A stretch of DNA of 64,000 nucleotides, from NCBI RefSeq assembly GCF_003600645.1, contig NZ_CP032482.1, positions 4,373,954-4,437,953 of the forward strand. The letters are read 5' to 3'. Position 1 is the first letter of the stretch; each line of letters opens with the position of its first letter. The notes beneath the pieces were generated by a model. It saw only the letters and a program-made list of their open reading frames with translations, did no database searches and had not been told where the DNA came from. Positions 41,628 through 51,659 of the stretch are shown here, piece by piece. The position numbers and the translations under genes were made by a program. The DNA comes from Yersinia rochesterensis. GTDB taxonomy: Bacteria; Pseudomonadota; Gammaproteobacteria; Enterobacterales; Enterobacteriaceae.

Positions 41628-42281
41628 TTAACTGGGTATTTCTTCCGACTTTACCTTTTCATGATGATTCGAAGTAGTGGATTTAACTTTAGTCTTTGTC
41701 AGGCTTTCAGACTCTTCGCTAATCTCTGACTGACCAATGAAAACACCGCCTTTCTTGATAGAGAAATTACTGCCTTTTACAATGCCGTTTAGCCGACCAT
41801 TCTCCAAAATTTCCAAATGATCGGAAACACAAACACCCTCGATCCGCCCATCAACCGTAATGTGAGGGGCAGTTAAATTCCCTTCAATATGACCACTGCG
41901 CATCAATCTTAGTGTGCCTTCATTGACAACAATATCACCGATGACAACACCATAAATTTGAATGTCACCATCAAGATTAATATTACCTTTTAATTTTGTC
42001 CCCACCGCTATAATCGTATTTGTCTTCACTGAGTCTGATGGCGAACCCGATAATGGGGCTGAAGATGGTAGAGAAGAGTTGGCCATAATAGACACCTTGT
42101 CATGACTGCTTGCTTTCTTTTTAAACATAATATTTATCAGAATAAAAATGAGGAATAAAGTAGGAGCAAGAAGAAGATAAAAAAATAAATTGTAGACTAT
42201 ATAGCTAACTAAACATGCTCCCCAAACAACCCACAGCAGGCTAAGAGCGACATTCTTTGGCATATACAGACGTATGTTCAC
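41628..42281 (-). CDS. Membrane-anchored bactofilin (polymer-forming cytoskeletal protein)
   Basis: A 217-residue protein. Two hydrophobic helices fill residues about 10-52 (LSLLWVVWGACLVSYIVYNL and YLLLAPTLFLIFILINIMF). A linker follows, then a bactofilin core at about 88-185 made of short beta-helix repeats (TIIAVGTKLKGNINLDGDIQ, GVVIGDIVVNEGTLRLMRSG, VDGRIEGVCVSDHLEILENG). Bactofilins self-assemble into filaments that localise cell-wall or surface machinery. The region is AT-rich compared with its neighbours. It is alone between a solute importer and phoU, so the role cannot be inferred from context. Confidence 0.85.
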   Translation of the reverse strand: MNIRLYMPKNVALSLLWVVWGACLVSYIVYNLFFYLLLAPTLFLIFILINIMFKKKASSHDKVSIMANSSLPSSAPLSGSPSDSVKTNTIIAVGTKLKGNINLDGDIQIYGVVIGDIVVNEGTLRLMRSGHIEGNLTAPHITVDGRIEGVCVSDHLEILENGRLNGIVKGSNFSIKKGGVFIGQSEISEESESLTKTKVKSTTSNHHEKVKSEEIPS

Positions 42282-42362
42282 TTATCCCGCCCAATGTAAA
42301 CGCATATTAAAAATCATATATTCTTATGCAGATAAATATTAAAATCGCCATTATATTATAAT

Positions 42363-42405
42363 AGGGGAAATATACTTTCCCCATGAGGGAAGTTATATTT
42401 CCCCT
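42363..42405. repeat. 43-bp near-perfect palindrome upstream of the bactofilin gene
   Basis: AGGGGAAATATA (42363-42374) is the exact reverse complement of TATATTTCCCCT (42394-42405), and the interior (ACTTTCCCC / AGGGAAGT) also pairs. No T run follows on either strand. It could be a terminator-like barrier, an operator, or a stability hairpin. The remaining 333-base gap is AT-rich without other visible structure except the phoU terminator. Confidence 0.7.
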
Positions 42406-42559
42406 AAACAATAAAACCATTTAAATATACATCCACAAAGCAACAAAACACACTTTCATTATGTCAATCAATGGGGGATTAAATATAAACAGAGATAAAA
42501 CGAGAGTGAATTAGCTTAATAAATTAATAATAAGGTAGCAAAGGCGGGAAAAAATAATT

Positions 42560-42607
42560 TATAAAAATAACCCCCAATCAAGCAGAAATGCTTAATCTAA
42601 TTGGGGG
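42560..42607 (-). terminator. Terminator of the pst-phoU operon
   Basis: CCCCCAAT (42571-42578) pairs with ATTGGGGG (42600-42607), with an inner AAGCA/TGCTT stem. AT-rich DNA with A runs precedes it, giving Ts on the minus strand. It is seven bases after the phoU stop. Confidence 0.8.
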
Positions 42608-42614
42608 AAACAGG

Positions 42615-43337
42615 TTACTTTTCAGCTTTATTAGAAAGCAGTTTTTCTAAATCATCGCCACCTAAGTGACGGAAATCCTGACCTTTAACAAAGTAGAAGA
42701 TAAATTCGCAGATATTCTGGCAGCGGTCGCCAATGCGTTCAATCGAACGGGCGCAAAACAATGCTGTCAGCACACTTGGGATAGTTCGCGGATCTTCCAT
42801 CATATACGTCATCAACTGGCGCACAATGCCTTCATATTCCTGATCAACTTTCTTATCTTCGCGATAGATTCGGATAGCTTCATCCAAATCCATCCGGGCA
42901 AAGGCATCCAGAACATCATGCAGCATCTGTACCGTATGACGCCCCAAAGACTCCAAACTGACCAGTAAAGGCTGGTGTTGATGAGAGAATTTTTCCAGCG
43001 CAGTGCGGCAGATTTTATCCGCCACATCACCGATGCGCTCTAGCTCAGAAATCGTCTTGATGATGGCCATCACCAGACGCAAATCACTCGCCGTCGGCTG
43101 ACGTTTGGCAATGATGCGCACACAGGCTTCATCAATGGCCACTTCCATCATATTGACCTTTTTATCACCAGCAATGACCTGTTTTGCCAACTCGCCGTCC
43201 TGATTGTGCATGGCGGTGATCGCGTCAGATAATTGTTGTTCCACCAGCCCGCCCATGGTCAATACTTGGGTGCGGATATGTTCAAGTTCTGCATTGAACT
43301 GGCCGGAAATATGTTTATTAAGATTCAAGTTATCCAT
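42615..43337 (-). CDS. phoU: Phosphate signalling regulator PhoU
   Basis: A 240-residue protein with two three-helix PhoU repeats ([60 protein letters not shown]). The (E/D)xxxD metal motifs are in ELERIGD and IERIGD. PhoU links the Pst importer to PhoR so that the Pho regulon stays off when phosphate is plentiful. It is the last gene of the pst operon. Confidence 0.97.
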   Translation of the reverse strand: MDNLNLNKHISGQFNAELEHIRTQVLTMGGLVEQQLSDAITAMHNQDGELAKQVIAGDKKVNMMEVAIDEACVRIIAKRQPTASDLRLVMAIIKTISELERIGDVADKICRTALEKFSHQHQPLLVSLESLGRHTVQMLHDVLDAFARMDLDEAIRIYREDKKVDQEYEGIVRQLMTYMMEDPRTIPSVLTALFCARSIERIGDRCQNICEFIFYFVKGQDFRHLGGDDLEKLLSNKAEK

Positions 43338-43391
43338 GATACTTCCCGTACATGTAAATAGGCGAAATTGATGTATACCCTATGAGTAAAA

Positions 43392-44183
<792 letters not shown>

Positions 44184-44267
44184 TTAGCCAATGCCGCCGT
44201 AGCTGCATTTTGGAATTTATTGGCGAATCGGGTTTTTCTTTGCTAATTAAGGGCTTTTCTCAGCCGA

Positions 44268-45155
44268 TTAATACTTTTTCTTAGCAAAAATAACGCGAGC
44301 CACAATATTCAGTAACAGCACACACAGGGTTATCAAAAGCACCCCAGCCCATGCCAGTTGTTGCCATTCAGCAAATGGGCTCATGGCAAACTTAAAGATA
44401 GTGACCGGTAAGTTAGCAATTGGCTGACTCAGATCGGTACTCCAGAACTGGTTGGAGAGCGAGGTGAACAGCAAAGGCGCGGTTTCACCGGCAATACGCG
44501 CGACCGCTAACAAGATACCCGTCAAAATACCGGAGATAGATGCTTTCAAGGTAATGGCCGATATCATGCGCCATTTTGGTGTTCCCAATGCATAAGCCGC
44601 TTCGCGCAAGCTATCCGGTACCAACTTCAGCATGTTTTCAGTGGTGCGAATGACAATAGGGATTTGTAACAGCGCCAGCGCAATCACCCCAGCCCAACCG
44701 GAGAAGTGCTCCATCTTGGCAACCACTATGGTGTAAACAAACAGGCCGACAACAATGGAAGGGGCTGATAATAAAATGTCATTTATAAAGCGGGTAATTT
44801 CCGCCAACCAGGATTTACGGCCATATTCCGCCAGATAAATCCCCGCCATAATCCCCAGTGGGGTGCCAATGACGGTTGCCCACAGAATTAATAATCCGCT
44901 CCCCGCAATGGCGTTTGCCAACCCCCCACCGGCCGTATTGGGCGGCGGTGTCATCTCGGTAAACAAGGCCAAAGACATACCGTCGATACCTTTGGTCACC
45001 GTGGAGAACAAAATCCACACCAACCAGAACAGGCCAAATGCCATGGTGGCCATTGAAAGCAATAAAGCAATACGGTTTTTTTGACGACGCCATGCCTGCT
45101 TTTTACGGCGGGTTTCCATCAGCGTCGCATCACTTTGCATATCCATCGTCGCCAT
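44268..45155 (-). CDS. pstA: Phosphate ABC importer permease PstA
   Basis: A 295-residue inner-membrane permease with six helices. The N-terminal part is basic and cytoplasmic. [16 protein letters not shown] and the EAA loop around [20 protein letters not shown] are characteristic. It starts one base after the pstC stop, and about 100 bases without notable structure separate it from pstB. Confidence 0.97.
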   Translation of the reverse strand: MATMDMQSDATLMETRRKKQAWRRQKNRIALLLSMATMAFGLFWLVWILFSTVTKGIDGMSLALFTEMTPPPNTAGGGLANAIAGSGLLILWATVIGTPLGIMAGIYLAEYGRKSWLAEITRFINDILLSAPSIVVGLFVYTIVVAKMEHFSGWAGVIALALLQIPIVIRTTENMLKLVPDSLREAAYALGTPKWRMISAITLKASISGILTGILLAVARIAGETAPLLFTSLSNQFWSTDLSQPIANLPVTIFKFAMSPFAEWQQLAWAGVLLITLCVLLLNIVARVIFAKKKY

Positions 45156-45156
45156 C

Positions 45157-46110
45157 TTAGCGCCCCTCTTTCTTAGCCAGACGCAAAACCATTAACTTAG
45201 ATAAAGCCAGTACGATAAAGGTAATGACGAATAAGATCAGACCCAGTTCCATCAACGCGGCGGTATGTAAGCCAGATTCAGCTTCGGCAAACTCATTCGC
45301 CAACGCGGAGGTAATACTGTTGCCCGGCATAAACAGCGAGAAACTGTCGAGCTGGTAGGTGTTGCCGATAATAAAGGTTACCGCCATGGTTTCACCCAGC
45401 GCACGGCCCAGCCCCAACATCACGCCACCAATAACACCATTTTTGGTATAAGGCAGCACAATGCGCCAAATCACTTCCCAGGTGGTGCAGCCAATACCAT
45501 AGGCCGACTCTTTCATCATCACCGGGGTTTGTTCGAAGACATCGCGCATGACAGCTGCAATGTAAGGAATAATCATGATGGCCAAGATGATACCGGCGGC
45601 CAGAATGCCGATACCAAAAGCCGGGCCAGAGAACAATACGCCCACAATCGGGATGCCGGACATCACATTGCCGACTGGCTCTTGGAAATAGCGGGCAAAT
45701 AACGGGGCGAAGACAAACAAACCCCACATCCCGTAAACAATGCTGGGGATCGCGGCTAACAATTCAATCGCCACACCCAGTGGGCGTTTTAACCAGTTTG
45801 GGGCTAATTCAGTTAAAAACAGAGCAATACCAAAACTGACCGGAACCGCGATGAGTAGGGCAATAACCGAGGTCACAACCGTGCCGTAAATCGGCACTAA
45901 TGCACCAAACTGTTCAGCCGGCGCATCCCACTCTTTGGTCCACAGGAAAGCCCAACCAAATTTCTCAATGCTTGGCCAGGAAGCAATAATCAATGAAACG
46001 ATAATGCCGCCTAACAGAAATAGCGTAATCAGCGCAGCCAGTTTAACTAGCGCACTGAAAATGATGTCACCATATTGACTCGGTGCTTTGATTGTCGGCT
46101 TGTCAGCCAT
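45157..46110 (-). CDS. pstC: Phosphate ABC importer permease PstC
   Basis: A 317-residue permease, closely matching E. coli Pst[57 protein letters not shown] and the EAA loop [20 protein letters not shown]. The start is ATG 46110 ([12 protein letters not shown]) with GAAGAGAG upstream; a longer frame to 46179 would read through the ERIC element and is rejected. Confidence 0.97.
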   Translation of the reverse strand: MADKPTIKAPSQYGDIIFSALVKLAALITLFLLGGIIVSLIIASWPSIEKFGWAFLWTKEWDAPAEQFGALVPIYGTVVTSVIALLIAVPVSFGIALFLTELAPNWLKRPLGVAIELLAAIPSIVYGMWGLFVFAPLFARYFQEPVGNVMSGIPIVGVLFSGPAFGIGILAAGIILAIMIIPYIAAVMRDVFEQTPVMMKESAYGIGCTTWEVIWRIVLPYTKNGVIGGVMLGLGRALGETMAVTFIIGNTYQLDSFSLFMPGNSITSALANEFAEAESGLHTAALMELGLILFVITFIVLALSKLMVLRLAKKEGR

Positions 46111-46133
46111 AGACTCTCTTCTCATCTGAGTGT

Positions 46134-46277
46134 TATACCCCCTTGTACTTGAAGCCGCAGGCGTGTTGGCGGCGTTCACTAACCCGAATCACTGACTGGT
46201 CTTGACCTTAAAATAAGTCAGCTCATCGGGATTAGCTCAATTGCCGCCTACCTGCAACTCCAATTACTTTGGGTATA
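46134..46277. repeat. ERIC element between pstS and pstC (144 bp)
   Basis: It starts TATACCC (46134) and ends GGGTATA (46277), with the standard arms in the order opposite to the copy at 8852. The apical region has about 17 extra bases (a TTGACCTTAAAATAAG-type segment), a form also seen in the copy at 35653. It fills most of the pstS-pstC gap. Confidence 0.9.
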
Positions 46278-46321
46278 AGGTGATGTTATAAATAACTTAT
46301 TACAGGTAAAACGAACTTCAA

Positions 46322-47362
46322 TCAGAAGATTGGCTTACCGCTGCTATCTTTAATCTGAGTTTTCCAAGCAGCACGGACTTGCTCAACAACTTCAGCTGGC
46401 AATGTTGCATAATCCAGCTCGTTGGCTTGTTTAGCGCCGTCTGTGTAACCCCAGTCAAAGAACTTCAATACTTCAACGCCGTTAGCCGCATTTTTCTGCT
46501 CTTTATGTACCAAGATGAAAGTTGTTGATGTTATTGGCCAAACATCATCACCTTTTTGATTGGTTAAGTCTTGAGCAAATGTTTTGCTCCAGTCCACACC
46601 TTTCGCCGCAGAGCTAAAGCTGTGTTCTGTTGGGCTAACAGGTTTACCATCCGCAGAAATCAGTTTGGTGTAAGCCAGGCTATTTTGTTTGGCGTAAGCA
46701 TATTCTACATAGCCAATAGAGCCAGGTAAGCGCTGTACAAAGGCGGCGATACCATCGTTACCTTTGCCACCCAAACCAGTCGGCCAGTTAACCGTCGAAC
46801 CTGCGCCTACTTTTTCTTTCCATTCTGCGTTCACTTTAGCCAGGTAGCTGGTGAACACGAATGAAGTGCCGGAGCCGTCAGCACGACGCACCACAGCAAT
46901 ATTTTGATCTGGCAATTTAACGCCTGGGTTCAGCTTAACAATAGCCGGATCATTCCACTTTTTCACATTACCCAGATAAATATCACCCAGTGTTTTACCG
47001 TCTAATGTCAGTTCACCGGATTTAATACCAGGGATATTCACGGCCAATACTACGCCGCCGATCACTGTTGGAAATTGGAACAAACCTTCAGCCGCCAGTT
47101 TGTCATCTGTTAATGGCGCATCAGACGCACCGAAATCAACAGTATTGGCAATAATTTGTTTTACGCCGCCCGAAGAACCGATCCCCTGATAGTTAACTTT
47201 GTTACCTGTTTCTTTCTGATAAGAATCTGCCCACTTGGCATACACCGGTGCGGGGAATGTCGCACCTGCACCCGTCAGGCTTGCAGCAGCGAACGCGGAC
47301 ACGGTGGTCATAGATAAAGTCGCTGCCACAATGCTGGCTACGGTGGTACGCATCAGTTTCAT
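46322..47362 (-). CDS. pstS: Periplasmic phosphate-binding protein
   Basis: A 346-residue protein, the same length as E. coli PstS. The signal peptide ends VSAFAA before [15 protein letters not shown]. The phosphate-site segments [31 protein letters not shown] and [16 protein letters not shown] are conserved. It is the first gene of pstSCAB-phoU, preceded by tandem Pho boxes and by an ERIC element in its leader. Confidence 0.98.
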   Translation of the reverse strand: MKLMRTTVASIVAATLSMTTVSAFAAASLTGAGATFPAPVYAKWADSYQKETGNKVNYQGIGSSGGVKQIIANTVDFGASDAPLTDDKLAAEGLFQFPTVIGGVVLAVNIPGIKSGELTLDGKTLGDIYLGNVKKWNDPAIVKLNPGVKLPDQNIAVVRRADGSGTSFVFTSYLAKVNAEWKEKVGAGSTVNWPTGLGGKGNDGIAAFVQRLPGSIGYVEYAYAKQNSLAYTKLISADGKPVSPTEHSFSSAAKGVDWSKTFAQDLTNQKGDDVWPITSTTFILVHKEQKNAANGVEVLKFFDWGYTDGAKQANELDYATLPAEVVEQVRAAWKTQIKDSSGKPIF

Positions 47363-47394
47363 AATCCCTCCTAATGGGATATTAGAATTAACTC

Positions 47395-47516
47395 TATACC
47401 AAAGAACTTGGTGCTGCTGGTAGGCGGCAAGCGAACCCCGATGAACTTACTCGTGTAAGTGATTCGGGTGAGTGAACGTAGCTAACAAACCTGCAACTTC
47501 AAGTACAAAGTGTATA
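47395..47516. repeat. ERIC element in the pstS leader (122 bp)
   Basis: It runs from TATACCA (47395) to GTGTATA (47516) and contains CCCCGATGAACTTACTCGTG and GTAAGTGATTCGGGTGAGTG. It lies between the Pho boxes and the pstS start codon, so it should be transcribed as part of the pstS 5' untranslated region. Confidence 0.85.
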
Positions 47517-47557
47517 AAATTTTTTCATCAGATTAAGTATGGTGCAGGAGGGAAAAT

Positions 47558-47608
47558 AGGACAGTTTAATGACAGAAAAATGTATGAAATATTACAGTTA
47601 TATGACAG
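47558..47608 (-). promoter_or_regulatory. Tandem Pho boxes (PhoB sites) of the pst operon
   Basis: On the minus strand, CTGTCATATAACTGTAAT (47591-47608) and CTGTCATTAAACTGTCCT (47558-47575) each carry two CTGT half-sites seven bases plus four apart, as in the PhoB consensus. The two boxes are 33 bases apart, three helical turns. A CATACT -10 candidate lies 16 bases downstream. The rest of this 674-base gap (47610-48036) shows no further recognisable element. Confidence 0.9.
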
Positions 47609-48036
47609 CAAACAAGAATCAATACAAGACGTTGATTTTATTTGTTTTAATGTTTTTTTAGTTTAAATATAAAACTCAGAAAGTAAGGGTTTTAGTTAAA
47701 AAGGGGATAATTGGCACTCATATTTATGACATTAGAAATTGGTGTTCGCGGCTAGCCTCCTATCGTATCATTGCTCACTAAAGCCCCCTTATAATTACCA
47801 CGAGTCACTAAAGTCATCATGAATCTTACGCCACCTTGAGTTATTCCCCATCGCACTGAACGACTCTGAGCGGGTACTGTTAAAGCATTCATGCTTTTCG
47901 CATTATCTATTCATGCCCATTTAGGCCAATATTTTATCGGTTTTTTGCTGTGATGCTTAGGATCTTGGCGTTTAGCTATTTTGCCAACACCCGGTAAGTT
48001 TTACCTAAGAAATAATAATGAAAAGAGACAGAAGAA

Positions 48037-49542
48037 ATGAGTAACAGTAATCACATTAACACCGCTGAAGCGTTAGGCGATCAACTGCGTGTAGCCCAGG
48101 TTCTCACATCACCAAAGTTAATGGCACGTGAATGTTTAGCCGGAGTGATGACAGCATTGGCGCTCATTCCTGAAGTTATCTCATTTTCTGTCATTGCTGG
48201 CGTCGATCCGAAAGTAAGTTTGGTCGCATCTATTGTTCTGTGTTTGACGCTATCTATTCTCGGAGGGCGACCCGCAATGGTCACCGCCGCTGCAGGTTCA
48301 GTGGCATTAGTCATCGGCCCAATGGTTCATATACATGGCGTCGAATACATACTGCCAGCGGTCGTGTTGGGAGGGATAGTTCAAATCCTGTTCGGCATGA
48401 CAGGTTTATCTCGCATGATGCGTTATATCCCGCGCTCTGTGATGATCGGTTTTGTTAATGCATTGGGTATCTTGATATTTTTCGCTCAGGTACCCCATGT
48501 TTGGGGGCAATCGAACCTGGTATGGGGGATGCTTGTCATTACCCTGCTCATTGTCTTGCTGCTCCCGCGTATACTTAAAAGCGTACCCTCACCACTTATT
48601 GCCATCGTGGTCGTCACTGTAGTGGCTTTGTTGATGGGCTACCGACTACCTAATGTCGGCGATGAAGGGCCGATGGGTGGCGGCTTGCCAGGGTTCACCC
48701 AGCTTCTGGTTCCTCTGAATTGGCAAACACTCCACATTGTATGGCCTACAGCGTTAAGTATCGCTTTTGTCGGGTTAATGGAGTCGCTGTTAACAGCAAA
48801 ACTGGTAGATGACATTACAGATACCCCATCAAGCAAGCGCCGTGAGTCATGGGGCCTTGGTGTTGGTAATATTCTCGCCGGTTTTTATGGTGGCATCGCG
48901 GGTTGTGCCATGATTGGCCAGACTATCGTCAATGTTGAGTTAGGCAAAGCCCGGAGCCGAGTTTCAACTTTCGCGGCAGCCGTGGTTCTGCTGTTACTGG
49001 TGACAGGTCTGAGCAAAATTTTGGCACAAATCCCTATGGTGGTACTCGCGGGCATAATGATGGTTGTCGCAGTAAAAACGGTTAACTGGCATAGCTTGCA
49101 AACATCAACCCTTAAACGTATGCCCTGGTCAGAAACACTGGTGATGGTGCTAACTGTAGTGATTACTGTCTGGACGAGTAATCTCGCGCTCGGTGTATTG
49201 GCCGGAGTTATTGTTGCCATGGCGCTATTTGCACGCCGCATAGCCCATGTTATTCATGCAGAACGTACATTAAGTGATGATGGTGAAAGTGTTCGCTATA
49301 CCGTACGCGGCCCACTATTTTTTGCCAGTAGTAACGACCTGTTCGAGCATTTCGAGTATGCCAATGACCCCAAACGAGTCATCATCGACCTGACGCATGC
49401 ACAGATTTGGGATGCTTCCACCGTAGCGGCTCTGGATGGTATCGAGTATCGCTATAAACGTTACGGTGCTGAAGTGACTATTGAAGGGCTGGATATGCGC
49501 AGCAGCGATTTTCATCGTCGCCTAACAGGAAATTTAAGCTAA
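48037..49542 (+). CDS. SulP-family anion transporter with STAS domain
   Basis: A 501-residue inner-membrane transporter. About 12 helices form the SulP core (ECLAGVMTALALIPEVISFS, GGRPAMVTAAAGSVALV, FYGGIAGCAMIGQTIVNVEL), followed by a C-terminal STAS domain from about residue 425 (VRYTVRGPLFFASSNDLFEH; VIIDLTHAQIWDASTVAALD). SulP proteins carry sulfate, bicarbonate or dicarboxylates; the substrate is not evident. It lies between pstS and glmS, genes that are direct neighbours in E. coli, and is transcribed against both. Confidence 0.92.
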   Translation: MSNSNHINTAEALGDQLRVAQVLTSPKLMARECLAGVMTALALIPEVISFSVIAGVDPKVSLVASIVLCLTLSILGGRPAMVTAAAGSVALVIGPMVHIHGVEYILPAVVLGGIVQILFGMTGLSRMMRYIPRSVMIGFVNALGILIFFAQVPHVWGQSNLVWGMLVITLLIVLLLPRILKSVPSPLIAIVVVTVVALLMGYRLPNVGDEGPMGGGLPGFTQLLVPLNWQTLHIVWPTALSIAFVGLMESLLTAKLVDDITDTPSSKRRESWGLGVGNILAGFYGGIAGCAMIGQTIVNVELGKARSRVSTFAAAVVLLLLVTGLSKILAQIPMVVLAGIMMVVAVKTVNWHSLQTSTLKRMPWSETLVMVLTVVITVWTSNLALGVLAGVIVAMALFARRIAHVIHAERTLSDDGESVRYTVRGPLFFASSNDLFEHFEYANDPKRVIIDLTHAQIWDASTVAALDGIEYRYKRYGAEVTIEGLDMRSSDFHRRLTGNLS

Positions 49543-49546
49543 TCAT

Positions 49547-49592
49547 AAAAAAGTCCGGTGATGCTATTTAAACAGCACAACCGGACTTTTAG
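49547..49592. terminator. Bidirectional terminator between the SulP gene and glmS
   Basis: AAAAGTCCGGT (49549-49559) is the exact reverse complement of ACCGGACTTTT (49580-49590). The flanking A and T runs suit both convergent transcripts. Confidence 0.9.
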
Positions 49593-49660
49593 ATTTATCG
49601 CGATTTTATCATCCGCAGGGATTATTCAACCGTCACTGATTTTGCCAGGTTACGAGGCTG
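49590..49660. other. attTn7 region (glmS 3' end), apparently unoccupied
   Basis: Tn7 and relatives recognise the conserved last codons of glmS (here encoding [10 protein letters not shown]) and insert about 25 bases past the stop, near 49597. Here the sequence runs straight into the terminator, with no Tn7 end visible. The site is therefore taken as empty. This rests on known Tn7 biology plus the intact glmS end. Confidence 0.6.
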
Positions 49661-51451
49661 ATCCACATCGGTGCCTTTAATCAGCGCGACATGGTAAGCC
49701 AGCAATTGTAGTGGCACGGTGTAGAAGATAGGAGCAATAATTTCTTCTACATGCGGTAACTGAATGATTTTCATGCCTTCGCTATCAGTAAAGCCAGCAT
49801 CTTGATCGGCAAATACATACAGCAAACCGCCACGGGCGCGCACTTCTTCAATGTTAGATTTCAGTTTTTCCAACAATTCATTATTTGGCGCGACCACGAT
49901 GACCGGCATATCTGCATCAATCAATGCCAATGGGCCGTGCTTCAATTCACCCGCTGCATAAGCTTCAGCATGAATATAAGAAATCTCTTTCAGTTTCAGC
50001 GCACCTTCCATCGCAATCGGATACTGATCGCCACGGCCAAGGAACAGTGCATTGTGCTTATCAGAGAAACCTTCAGCCAGCGCTTCGATGGTTTTATCCA
50101 GAGACAGCATCTGCTCAATACGCGCTGGCAAAGCCTGTAGTGCATGAACAATGTCGTGCTCTAAACTGGCATTAGCGCCTTTCAGCTTGCCGATACGCCC
50201 CACCAGCATCAATAACACGGTCAACTGAGTGGTAAAGGCTTTGGTTGAGGCCACGCCAATCTCGGTACCGGCTTTAGTCATCAAGGCTAAATCAGATTCG
50301 CGCACCAGCGAAGAACCGGCGACATTACAAATTGCCAGAGAACCTAAATATCCTAACTCTTTGGATAAACGCAGAGCGGCCAGTGTATCGGCGGTTTCAC
50401 CTGATTGTGACAAGGTAATAAGCAAGCTATTCGGGCGCACAGCGGATTTACGGTAGCGGAACTCGGATGCAATTTCTACATCGCAAGGTACACCGGCTAA
50501 TGATTCAAACCAATAACGCGAAACCATACCTGAGTTGTAAGAAGTACCGCAGGCGATGATTTGGATATGTTGGACGTCAGCCAGCAAAGCATCAGCCTTA
50601 GGGCCAAGCTCAGATAAATCAATCGCCCCGTGGTTTAAACGGCCTTCCAGCGTGTTCTTAATCGCCATTGGCTGTTCATAAATTTCTTTCTGCATGTAAT
50701 GGCGGTAAACACCTTTATCGCCGGCATCATATTGCACCTGAGATTCGATCTCAGGGCGCTCAATAGCATTACCCTGCTTATCAAAAATAGCGATGCTACG
50801 GCGAGTCACTTCAACCACATCACCCTCTTCCAGGAAGATAAAGCGACGGGTGACTGGCAATAAAGCCAGTTGGTCGGAGGCGATAAAGTTTTCACCCACA
50901 CCACAGCCAATAACCAATGGGCTACCTGAACGTGCTGCTATCAAGCGGCTTGGGTCACGGCTATCCATCACAACAGTGCCGTAAGCGCCTCGCAATTGCG
51001 GGATCACGCGCTGAACGACTTCCAGCAATGAACCGCCCTGTTGTAGCTCCCAATGCACCAGATGAGCAATAACTTCAGTATCAGTTTCAGAACTGAAACG
51101 GTAGCCACGGCTAATCAGCAATTCACGTAAAGGTTCGTGATTTTCAATAATGCCGTTATGAACGACGGAGATGTAGTCCGAAACATGAGGATGCGCATTG
51201 GCCTCTGATGGCTCACCATGAGTGGCCCAACGAGTATGTGCAATCCCGGTTCCGCCATGTAAATCTTGGCTTTCGGCCGCATCAGATAGCGCCTGAACTT
51301 TACCCACCCGACGTAAACGAGTCAGATTACTGTCAGCATCCACTACAGCCAAACCAGCTGAGTCATAGCCACGATATTCAAGACGACGTAAACCTTCGAT
51401 CAGAATCTCAGCGATATCACGTTGCGCTACTGCGCCAACAATTCCACACAT
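49622..51451 (-). CDS. glmS: Glutamine-fructose-6-phosphate aminotransferase
   Basis: A 609-residue protein, the E. coli length. It makes glucosamine-6-phosphate from fructose-6-phosphate and glutamine, the first step toward UDP-GlcNAc for wall and lipid A. Catalytic Cys2 is in MCGIVGAV. The N-terminal glutaminase is followed by two SIS domains ([36 protein letters not shown]), and the conserved C-terminus is [10 protein letters not shown]. It is downstream of glmU, in a unit that in E. coli is processed and controlled by the GlmY/GlmZ RNAs. Confidence 0.98.
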   Translation of the reverse strand: MCGIVGAVAQRDIAEILIEGLRRLEYRGYDSAGLAVVDADSNLTRLRRVGKVQALSDAAESQDLHGGTGIAHTRWATHGEPSEANAHPHVSDYISVVHNGIIENHEPLRELLISRGYRFSSETDTEVIAHLVHWELQQGGSLLEVVQRVIPQLRGAYGTVVMDSRDPSRLIAARSGSPLVIGCGVGENFIASDQLALLPVTRRFIFLEEGDVVEVTRRSIAIFDKQGNAIERPEIESQVQYDAGDKGVYRHYMQKEIYEQPMAIKNTLEGRLNHGAIDLSELGPKADALLADVQHIQIIACGTSYNSGMVSRYWFESLAGVPCDVEIASEFRYRKSAVRPNSLLITLSQSGETADTLAALRLSKELGYLGSLAICNVAGSSLVRESDLALMTKAGTEIGVASTKAFTTQLTVLLMLVGRIGKLKGANASLEHDIVHALQALPARIEQMLSLDKTIEALAEGFSDKHNALFLGRGDQYPIAMEGALKLKEISYIHAEAYAAGELKHGPLALIDADMPVIVVAPNNELLEKLKSNIEEVRARGGLLYVFADQDAGFTDSEGMKIIQLPHVEEIIAPIFYTVPLQLLAYHVALIKGTDVDQPRNLAKSVTVE

Positions 51452-51612
51452 CTGTTTTATTCCTATTTAAGATTCTTTTAGAACCTTGTCGATGTCAGTG
51501 ACCTGAATTTCCGGATTTTCCGGGGTTCCCCGAGCCTGTAGAGTTGGGGATTATTATGTTTTGTTCTGTATTCTCGGCACAAATAGATAAGCAAAAAACA
51601 CAGGGCAAAACA

Positions 51613-51646
51613 TCCCTTCAATGCAGAATAACGAACGTTGAAGGGA
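51613..51646 (-). terminator. Hairpin in the glmU-glmS gap
   Basis: TCCCTTCAA (51613-51621) pairs perfectly with TTGAAGGGA (51638-51646). On the minus strand it follows the glmU stop by about 14 bases and precedes TGTTTTGCC. It is a partial terminator or a processing hairpin in the glmUS transcript. Confidence 0.6.
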
Positions 51647-51659
51647 CTGTTTTAATAGA

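Noticed and set aside
46111..46179. N-terminal extension of pstC
   Set aside because: The extra codons are read from ERIC sequence; ATG 46110 has a good ribosome site and matches E. coli PstC.
47472..47666. 64-residue frame upstream of pstS
   Set aside because: It lies across the ERIC arm and the Pho boxes, so it is control DNA.
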